A program made the translations under genes and the position numbers. A model generated the notes under the pieces. It did no database searches, was not told where the DNA came from, and saw only the letters and a list, made by a program, of their open reading frames with translations. Positions 32,114 through 43,900 of a stretch of DNA of 64,000 bases are shown here, piece after piece (within the stretch, counting starts at the first letter, position 1; the number at the start of each line of letters is the position of its first letter). The stretch covers positions 2,183,518-2,247,517 of the forward strand of contig OZ026551.1 in NCBI GenBank assembly GCA_964020155.1. The letters are read 5' to 3'. Origin of the DNA: Chondrilla cf. caribensis (Eukaryota; Porifera; Demospongiae; Chondrillida; Chondrillidae).

Positions 32114-34881
32114 GTAAGTTACCGTTTTATAATGAGTGTTACTCCACGGCTTTACGTAAGTAAGTTGACGTTCGTGTTGTCTCACGATTTTCTTACTTGT
32201 AATAAGACGAACATTCCCTCTAATTAGTACCAGGAAACATCAAAGGTCAAAAATGCAACACTTCCGACGGAATGAGCGCAACAACTCCATATGTGGAACT
32301 CACTGAAAACCACGTCCACTGTGGAAGGGGTTTAACCAGGATTACATACAAGTGACACTATTACTACAGTAACTGTATTCCGTCCTATAGATCGCGTGGA
32401 ACAGTACGTGTACAAGCAAGATCTAGATTGATAGAATAGGTTCATACCGATTAGTGAGATGGTATCATTCCACATCGATATCGCGTCGTGACTATCTCCA
32501 CACTCATACTTACCTTGGGGGAATAACACATCTACTTTAGACACAGGAGGAGGGAGTGCCAGTAGTGACCGTCACGTTGGTGGCTATTCAAGTTAGCACT
32601 GAACAGGTGAGCACGTACATGACATCTGAAGCGAGTTAACGTCTTCTCTTCATCGTATTATGAGGACAGTGAGAGCTGTTCCACGTGGAGATCGTCGGGG
32701 GCGGGGTCAATGAGGACACCAATCGAAATAGTTTGCCCTATAATTCAGCGGTAAATACGAACTTTAAAATGCATTTTTTTGGAATAAACAGAAAAGGATA
32801 AGCCATAACCTGGAAGAAAAGAGTTGTACATCATGTTGAGGAGTTGTGTTCTGTGATCTCTTGCTCACTTCTGCCGCTGACACCTTTCCACTTCTGATAA
32901 TAATGCAATATTATACTATTCATGAATCTGAAATAAGATTCAGAAGTCAATTAAGCAACTAGCGAATGTTCCATCACATCAATATCTGTTCCGTTTGCTG
33001 AATAGTCATGAACCTGACATGACCCATCACCTGCAAACAGCAAACAAAATTGTCCTTTTGGTTCTTATCAGTTAGGGGTAGGAATTTGTAATTTGTTGTA
33101 GCTAAGGTGCATACTTTATGTAAGGATTATCTGTAATGCAGCCATGTGCCAAAATTGTATGCGTATAAATATGTCATGCTTGAGACAATAACAATAAAAC
33201 AATAATTGTTCTTTGAAATTACACACATGTACACACATATGTACATCTACCAAATAATTTTTGGCTAATTAACACGAACTGATATAATTTGATACTATAT
33301 GATAAAAATTACATTATTAAAACTATATAAAATGTTCCATATTCTCAAAAATTGTCATACTGGTTACGGTCTCATGAAATTGTAGTAGACATGTACACAC
33401 TTATTGCATATCAACTCAGTCTACCATACACTAGCTACTTTGGCCTCTATCATTATGCAGTTGTGTACATGCACCCCATGTACACAGCACACACAGTACA
33501 CACACAGTACACATGGTAAATTCACATTACATGCACAATACATACACAGTACATACACACAGTGAACTCACGGTACACACACTACACATACACAGTACAC
33601 ATACAGAGTACAAACACAGTACGAACCATCATGTCTATACCAACCTCGTAGGTACGTATGTGCTCCCACACCCACACCTGTACATGTGCAAACTGTTCAC
33701 TCCAGATAGGGCACATACCTCCACAGCTGACATCAAACTCAACAGATGTACCAGTAGGCTGAGTTGGGAAGTCGCCTCAAAGAAGAAAATTGACTTTCAA
33801 AATCTTCTCCAAACTATGTGGACTTCTGTCAAAGAGACCGAGAGACATCATGACTGATAGAGTCAACCTACACTGAAGGATTCATAGTCATATTATGTGA
33901 TTAGCTATCATGACAGTATGACATTCTGTACACTGACTGTAGTCCTCATACACTGTAGACAGCGTCAGGTTCAACCAGCACTGAGCAGTCGGAAGTGAAT
34001 ATCCGCAACAGTTCGTCATATCGTGTGGTATTGAAAGGACAACTTTATAGGTACAGCCCGTCTACCATCCTCTAAAGCGAAGCAACCTCCCTTCTCTGTC
34101 CTTTCAGGAGGATGGGGGAGATCACAAAGCATCGCAAAGGGCTTCTCCTCAACAGGTAATACACGTGACCAGATGTTGCGTAATCAACATTCCTGAAGAG
34201 TGGCCGGAGCATAGATATCTCCGAGTTGAAGGAACTATCTGATCTGGAGGATTAGTCTACAATTTACGAGGTTCGTCTCCCTACAAACTAGAAGATTATA
34301 TTATTGTGTTATTGGAAGGCGCGTCTCGGGCCAAGACATAGGGTAATACGGAGTGATTTTGGACACCAGATTTTTGCAACTATTGCAATACACCGCTGTT
34401 GATTCGAGTTTTTACCAACGAGACCTCCATATACAGGGTATTGACATATGGTAGACACTCAACCATAACCCAACATTATCACTGTTCAGGGAAACCTTCC
34501 CATATCACCCCGGTGTCCCGAATTACTCAAGTTCACTTTGTTTTGTTACCACCCGATGGAAGTGCTCATGACGTTTGTGTTTATCCTGTCCAAACAGGTT
34601 GTCCAACATCTGCTGCACCTTGTCTTCCCACAGTTATTGGTCACTGAGAATGTCATCTGGACGTAAGAGGACCCCCCAGAGTGGTGGTAAAGGAAAGGAT
34701 AAAAAGAAGAAGTTACAGGTTACCCAGCAGGATGGTGAGTCAATGGCCTCGTTGTACACAGAAGTTGGATTGAGCTACAGGTACAATACAATACAATTTA
34801 TGGATTGAGCTATAATTAGAACAATTTAACAATTTCTGAACACTGTTTACTTACTGTGTACCTTATTATATTAGTGTGTGT

Positions 34882-34952
<71 letters not shown>

Positions 34953-37900
34953 ATTGTAATCAGGGCTCAAATGTAACGGTTGTCCAGTCGTCAGAGACGT
35001 CTAAAAATTCCCTCGGACAACGAAAGATTGGCTACTTGGTTGCCCGATGGACAACCTGCTACAGTAGCTGTTGTATACACAGGTAATTTGGGGTACAAAT
35101 CATCTGGTAGTGTTCGGTACTCTGATTGAAATGTTCAAAGCTTTTGGAAAGACTTGCGTAGATTATTCGTAGTCAATTCATCAATCTAATGTGGTAAAAA
35201 ATTCCCAATCACTTTTCTATGGAGCATATAGTGTCGAATTATCCCTCGAAAATCGGCTTCTCGATTCGTCCGTGGGTTTGACAGCCATTTGTAATATGAC
35301 GTTATAATATGGCTGATTATGTTCATCACAATTATTATTATACAAATCTACTTGTTGTTGTCTAAATTGCAATAGTGAACTTTGATACATAGGTGTAGAT
35401 ACATAAGTGTCTGTGAGAGTATTTTTAAGAGTTGATTACTATACATATAATTATGCAAATTATTTGGACAACTTAATTTTCCCATGGGCAACCTAATTTT
35501 TTCATTGAGTTGCCCTGTGGGCAACTTGAAAAATCCTTAAATTTGAGCCCTGGTAATGCAGTTATCATCCTATTGTCATATAATACACAAAGTGACGAGT
35601 TGCAGAGTCTAATTGTAACAATATTTATGGTGTCATGCACTCGCATATTGCATGTCCAGTACATACATACATGTCATTTATACAAAACTGACTCATCAAC
35701 AGCTATACCCATTTCCTGGAAATGTGTGTAGAAGGGATATGTGTATGGACGGGTGCGGGCATACTCAATACCTTGAAGAGTTATTTCAATACGTGTTCAA
35801 ATCAAACCTTCTACTAGAGATTGGGTAGAGAAATGAAGTTAGTTATATTACTTATACCAGTTGCTGTTCTTCGTAGCCAATTTTCCATAAGAATAGCTTA
35901 TTTAATGCAGCTTTTAAGAGTTCTGGCCGGTCTGATATTCGGTTGGGCACTGGAACTAGTACCTACTATGACTATGTCTTAAGCATGTACTCACGTGCAC
36001 ACACACTGTACTGTGTGTATAGATTATTGACTTCCAAAGTTCCTTCCACTCACAGACAATCCAGTCAAGACCACATTGTACAAGCGTTATACCTATCTGA
36101 GGAAAAACTTACCCATTGACAATGAATTGGCAGCAGAGCTGTTTGGATGGGAGCCACAGCTGTTGGACAGAGCACACTTTGATGAGATCAGAGCTCTAAA
36201 TGGGAACGGGAAACATTCTGAAGCATTTCAAAAATGGTACCGCTTTGCTGAATCATGGTATACCGAAAAGGGGCTAGAAGATTTCTGTGAGTGTCTGGAA
36301 GAGTTAGGAAAGGATGCTAAGCCAAAGCTGATTGAAGTAGCCAAGGAGATAAGGAAGCTATTGAGAGGTAATTAGTATGAAGTATTGACTGTGTTTTACT
36401 GATACTGACGAGTACAGGCATACCTGTTCTCTTGTTTACCCTATATTCTACTCAACATCTCAAAGTTTCATTTCGATACATGTTTTATTTGTACCTTCTG
36501 CGAGTGCTTCCGTAGAGAAATTGAGTTAGCTACCTTATAATCACTATCAAAATGTGTGTGTATTTCCTATAACTACAAAAATGGCACATGTAATTCGAGT
36601 GCATTTCACATTACACATTTCAATTACAGTGTATAGTACGGATTGTTGGTATTTTCAGTGAGGCAACTGAACACCAAACCCAGTAGTGTATTCTACAGGT
36701 GTCTTTAAGCACTTTTAGTGAACTTGACATTGATTCCGTTGGAGAATTTTTGTAAGAACATCATTATTTACGAAATGATGCCATTGAAATCACACACTTT
36801 ATACGTATTTATTGGGATTAACACTCTCATTTTTCCTGTATTATTAGAACCCCCCATCACTCCTGACATAACAGGTCCTGTTGACAGACCACAGGGAAGT
36901 GCACAAAAAGTGAGTTAGTATCTGACCTCATTGTCCATAGTTCCAACCAGTACATACAGTAGTCCTTTATACTCGATTCCAACATGGAGGGTGTACTAAG
37001 GGATCCACTGTGCACTAGTGTATGTTATGATTTCATTGTTTGCATAAGTGGTCATGTTGTGTAAACTCACCCTGGGCTATGTTATTACAATTGTAGACTT
37101 GGGGTTTCCATCACACTGTAATCCTACATTCCTATATTGTGTATACTGCATACCAGTTTTGTATGTACGGTATGTGACAGAAAAAAGTTAACGTACTACG
37201 TGCGTTCTATGTTTAAACGTATGGATAGAATACGTATGTAAGTACGGGCATAGCAATTAAAACGTACGGATGTAATTACGGGCGTAGCAATCAAAAACAT
37301 ATGGATGTAAATATGGACGTAGTAAGAGAAGGTACGGATGCTGGAAAGAGGGTTGTTTGGCTAAGTGACATATTATGGAAAAGGTTCAGTGGATATCACT
37401 ACCCAAAGAAATTTCTGTGGCTAGTGATATCCACTGAACCTTTCCAAGATTCGTACGTACGTTGGAATTCCACCCTGCTGAAAAGTGTTCATGGATTACG
37501 TGTGAACTTCGACAGGTACGACAGTTGCCAAAGCTACATATCTAACGTTTCTACTTCAATAAGTTGTCTTTTCTAACAAAATGAGTCTACAGTTGCTTGT
37601 ACAGAAAGCATCGCAAAAAACAGATGATCACGCCCTCGTGTACTGACCTGAAGAGGATTGCTTTAGTGTTGTGAAAATATATCTCCATAGCAACCAAGAC
37701 AACGATAGTACAAATTCTGTGCTTGACGTACGTAATCTGAATACACCATTTCGTCTGTACGTTGTAATAGCAAAAGGACAAACCGATCGAAAACACCTTT
37801 AATTGAAAGAATATCGCCTAATACGTGAGTATTGTCTAAAAAAGGATTTTATGCATTCCTTCCATCGACATTTCAAAGTAGATTAATAGAGTTCCAGCAT

Positions 37901-40900
37901 CGCTCATATGTCCGTAATAGACGTACGTACGTATGCTCCACGTACGGGAGCAAATACAGACATAGTTTGAGAAATGTACAGCTCAAATACAGATACAGGT
38001 ACGGACCATACTACAGGCTTATTGCGTTAACTTTTTTCTCTCACATACCGTATATGTACTGGTTGTTGTGTGGTTGGGTCAAGATCAAACAAGAAAGTGT
38101 GCACATACCTTTTAAATTAACTCCAACCAAAGTTGCATAATCAAACAAGTACCTGTAAACTTGGCAATATGACTGTAGAAAAGCCTTACATACAGCATGA
38201 AATACATCAATGTACATAAAGTTCAATTATTACCATTCGTTTCTTGCTACTGTAATAAGATTGTCATGTATCATAACCATGAATTATGTTCCATTTGTCT
38301 TTTTACAGTACACATCAGAACTGTGTATGAGATACAAGAGGTACCTTGGAGCACACTATGAGCAGATGAAGACGGTGGAGGACACCTGGCTGATTCAGAA
38401 CAACAAACAGCTAACTTACATTCAACTGCGTCTCCTTGAGGCCAAGGAAGATTGCGACTGTCACATCAAAGATAGCCGTCCAATAGCACTGGGTTCCCAT
38501 GATACCTACAGCAGTCTGACCAGGGAGTCCAATCGCTATGTTCCCATCGGCACCCGAGATATTCTGAGTTATAATCCTGGTGAGCAAGAGCGTAAGATGG
38601 TCTTGCTGGAGGGAGCTCCCGGATCTGGGAAGTCAACCACTGCGCGGTACCTCTGTAAGGAATATGCAGCGGGGAGGATCCTCCAAGAATATGAACTGGT
38701 CATCATGGTTTATCTCCGCCTGTTGCCAAGAGCAGGATGTACCAGCTTCAGTGACCTCCTCATACCTCGCCCGGGATACCTCCAGCCATCTGACATACAA
38801 AAGCTTTTTGAGGAGTTTTCCGAAGGAAGGGGAATTCTGCTCCTCTTGGAAGGATGGGATGAGCGCTCCCAAAACTGCTCCTTCCTGGACAGCATCATCA
38901 AGGGTGATGAGCTCCCAGCATCCTCCGTGCTCATAACCTCACGCCATGCTGCAGCTGAATCTTTGTATCAAAAAGTAAATCGAAGAATAGAGATTGCGCC
39001 CTTCTCCATTGAGCAGAAAGAAGAATTCGTGAATAACTACTTCCATAATGATGAGAAGTCCTCTCTCCTCATTGATCTCCTTTCCCAGCGTCCCGATTTG
39101 TCCAACCTCTGCATGTATCCAATGGTGCTGTCTATGGCCTGCTTTGTGTATCAAACAGTCGGCTCACTCCCTTCCACTATGACTGAAGTGTACAAGAATT
39201 TCCTAGTCCTGGCAAGCAACCGCTACCTAAAGGAGAGGGTGAACGTAAAGGATCGTGTTTCCTCCATTGAAGACATCCTCAACAGTCCTCACTTTGAAGA
39301 TTTCCGCAACATGGCAAAGCTAGCCCTGGAAGGAGTGAGGAAAAACCAGTTTGTCTTCAGCGATGACGACCTTCGACATCTTGGGATCAAGCTCCCCACT
39401 AGTGGATACAACCTTCTGCTGAGCTGCAGTCAATTGGATGCCATGGGCGTGGAGAGAGGCAGCCATCACTATCTCCACTCATCGGTTCAATCCTGTCTTG
39501 CTGCATTTGAACTGAACCTTCTTGACAAAGAGGAACAGATCAAGGTTCTTCAGGAATGTGCTCCAGAGGTATCTAAGAAGCCATATCCTCCACATTTCCA
39601 GCAGCACCTGGATCAATTGCCAGAGGATCCATACAAACAGCGACAGAAAGATGCAATCGACTGCTTGCTCAGTGATGCTGAAGATGTCACCAAGGATCAG
39701 CGACTGTTGCTGTACCAGTTTTTTGCAGGAATCACACATCTCGCAGATCAAAACGTCTCTTCACAACTCATCCCGATTTTACTGAAAGAGAATGCAGTGT
39801 TGCACCAGTCCACTCTGCCCGTTATCCTGTATGAAAGCAGGAATGAAGAGCTAACAAGAAAAATCATGACAAAAACAGCCTCCTCCCGCCTAACACTACC
39901 TCGTTGTGACAACTACTTACTACTGTGCACTGGCTGGTGCATGGCGCAAACTGGAATGAAAATTGAAGAACTCACCGTAAACCTCTCACCCGGTGTCCAG
40001 CTACATCACTTCTTCAATTACTATTCTCACCATTGCTACTTGGTCTCTTTGCATCTTCAAGGATCAATAGCTAGTTCAGGTAAGTGTGACAGAAGTGTCC
40101 TTTGGATTTGAGACATACGGTACTTTCAGTAAAAAACAGAACGTACTATGGGCGTACCCATACGCGTTTTTTAACCGTACGTTGTCAACACGTTTGTAAC
40201 CCTTCTGCATTCTTCAGCAAGTGATAATTACTTGAGACGAAGGTGATAGTGATACGTCATAATTCTTGTGCAATGCAGTGCGATTTGATTCTTCGAGACG
40301 AAGAAAAATGGCTTATTCGACCGATGTAAACCAGCTAATTCGAGTGCTAATCTTTCGGAAACAGAGGATTAGCATGGAATATTCGAAATTTCATGGTTTT
40401 CCAACCTTTTAGACCATTTTGACAAGTGTTCCAAAGATATCCATGCCATTTCAAATCACCCTGTCTAAAAACTCTCAAGCATTCTACATGTATGACACCA
40501 AAATTGAACAATTACATGCAGTTTTAATTTTATACAGGTCTTTGTTATGAGTATTATCATTGAGGAATTTATCTATTGACAATATTTCACTGACAGATAC
40601 ATAATTATTTGTGTTCACTGGTAATAATGGCCTGATATATATTATGTTAGTATAACCTGTGTTTTGACTGTTACCATTGAAATTCTAATCTAAATAATTG
40701 TTATTTTCAGTAGCTGCACTAATCCACTGGAAATATCACTCGATGTACAATTACATTTCCCTTTCGTGCATGCATCCCTTTAGACTTGTCATCAGTCAGT
40801 AGTGTTCTTGAGAGGTGCCTGAAGTTGAGGAACCTGTTGTTGTGGTTCTCTATTGCTGACAGTAAAGGATCTGCAGAGGTAATGAATATTTGTATGTTTT

Positions 40901-43900
40901 CCTACTGTTTGTTTTAAAATGTGATTATCATCTTTAAGTTACCAACATCGCCTGTTATTTGAAAATCACTATTTATACATATATACTGGGATAGTTTATA
41001 TTTCAGTATGGCATTGGATGGTTTAGCCTACACAGTACAATTCTCCTTTTGTAACTATTGTACTCAATGTAACCTGGTTTCAAGTGGCTATTGTAAGCTT
41101 TATGTGTACATAACATTACCACAAGACTGTGTGTTTTTGTCTCATTTCAGGGAACTCTACCAAGTGCAGACAGAACAGCCAGTGTGGTTGCTGCTCTACC
41201 TGATTTGTATAAATTGTACATTGGACGGTATAATTCTCCACTCACTGATCAGTTTACTGCACAAGTCCTCACATCAATTACCAAATGCAAAATGAAAGTA
41301 CTTAATGTGTCCTCCTCTTCCCCGGTACTCCTCCAAGAAGCTTTATTATACAGCAACAAGATGGAGTCATTGCACACCTTGGAGCTAGTCCATAACACCA
41401 GTCAGGTGAGTACTTGTTCTCATGCCAAACTTGATGGATTCCACTTGTTTTCCCTACCGCACTACATTGTTTCTAGTAATAGTCAATGTTACGTCTGTCC
41501 TACAATATGCTCACTGTTTGTGGCTATTTCATTGTTGGCTGACTTGTTAACCTTGTAGTTTATAATAACTCTCACCAAATATGGTGCTGGTTTATCATAC
41601 CATCTGGCAGTACTAATAGTAATTATTCCACTGGATGGACTAGATGTATTGTGTAGTATAAGACTACATGTATGTAGGTTTAGGCGATACTAATTTTTGA
41701 TACATACGATTATCGTGCAGCAGAATATCGCGATATACGATAATATTGCGATATTTGAAATAATAATAATAATAACCAGAATATGTCCGAAGTACACTTT
41801 TTAGTTATTAAAATTCACATTACGATTCGCTTGTTCGACAATATGTGTCATTACGCGTAACCGCAACAATGAATTTATATTACGCGAGAAAACATGGCCG
41901 ATTTCAAAACGCAGAGAATAAGAAATGGGCTAGAATTCGAGTGCATCTGCTTCAACGACCGTAAAAATTTCAGCGAAGGGTCTTTTAAACCTAAGAAAGA
42001 CATCCAAATAATTCAAGTGCAGTGCTATTGCTTTACACCAACCGCGATGTATCGTCAATACGAAATATCACGGGCTGGACAATCACTGCGATACGATGAT
42101 CGTGTAAATCATTATCGCCATATTATTGTATAACCGGTATATCGCCCAACCCAACATGTATGGTAGGAATCAAAGACTTCCATATGGTAGAGGCGAACAT
42201 TTCTGTAGCATTCATATAATTGTATTATATTATAGTTCCGTAGTGACCATATTATATTTGTGTTTTCCTTCTAAAACCTATGTGTAGCTAGACTGTACTT
42301 TTCCCTGTAGTCTTTTTACTGCAACAATGTTTCTTTGAACCATATAATAACGGTTAACATAGTACACAGTAATTATGATAGATCAAAGAATCTGATTGAT
42401 TATTAATTTAAACATTGATGCATTATAATGATCCTTCATGACATAGGTTAGAAATAGCACATCAAGTTGTCAAATTACAACTGTTCAGCTGTAGAGATGT
42501 CTTTTTCCTTGTGTGCTCTAAAATGTCTGCCAACTGGTTTCACTTGTACCATAATTGTGATTACACAACCATGAATATGGTACATAATGCATTTATTGTG
42601 GTAACCTGCTCAGTTCTTATGCAATTGTAATTATGGTGATTATCCACCTACTGTGAATGTACAGTAACTGCAGTTGTAGTTGAATCATAATTGTATCATA
42701 CGTAGTTTATCAAATTATGAAAACTTTTGTCCAGCCTCTACTGTAGTTGCTCGGTAGGATAATATAATCATTTTGCAGAGCAATTTGTAACCTTACCATA
42801 ACTTGATCATGGGGTAACCGTAATTCCATCATTTTCCATTGATCCGTCATAGCCGTTCTCTCTGTCTTTCACCTTTATTTTGGTGTATCTATTGTTAGAC
42901 TACAGTGGCAATGCTATGTTATACTTGAGCAGCTCAGTTAGTTCACTTGTAGTTCTATCATATTTTGATCAGAATTCACTCATGATTTGGCTGTAGTTTA
43001 AACATGGCTTTTGAATTGTCATATTTTTTTAGTTGTGCCATACTACGTATACATAACTGCATTATACTATTATTCTCTTTTAATACCTATACTGTATGAG
43101 TAGTAGAGAAGTATAGATCACCCATTAACAGGTTAGGTACGTGTTGACTACGACAGTCCAAATACGGGTATGGGTGCACCTGTAGTACATTCTTTTTTTC
43201 CTGACAGTATCGCACATTACATGTACTTAATGTACGCACTTTGAACTATTTCCTTTATTTCTGTTCAAATATCTATAGAATGGCAATGTTGTGTTTGATG
43301 AGGAAAAATGGAGACCTATGGAGGACACTTTGAAAGCCACCAAATTGAGGATGTTATACATATTAGCTGATTATTCCTCTGCCACTTTTGGCAACCAGTT
43401 GATGTCACTTGTTGCTCAAGCTGTATCTCAGAGACAACGCAAGGAGTTGATGACCACAGGGTATGATACCATCCAAGCAGGTGTGTTGTATGGTAAATTT
43501 CACTCTTATGTGAGTAGCAGTTGTATAGTTAATGTAATGTAAGATTTGTTCCATTTATACATGATTATCTTTTGGTGCATATTTATGAGGACATTTCAAT
43601 AATCATTTCTGAATCTGGACATGTCTCTATATGCATACTGTGTATGTGAGTGTGTGCATGACATGTCCATGTACATATGCTTTTCCACCTTGTAAGCACA
43701 CCTCACTGTGTCAGTTCATCTGCTCTGACTGTACATTGTCATTACGTAACAGTTGTTATGTGTTTCGTGTTTACTGTTTGTTATTATAAACACAGGATCA
43801 CGGAGAGCCAACAATGTAATTGATATCTGTGCACGACATCCAGCATCCTCTACTGCTTTCCGCTGCCGGGTGGGAAATGCTTCTCATCTTGAGTGGATGA

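Noticed and set aside
34399..34647. Frame IYRVLTYGRHSTITQ... just upstream of NLR gene 2 exon 2
   Set aside because: No Met in good context and no family match; the acceptor at 34633 and phase agreement with 32113 give a simpler model.
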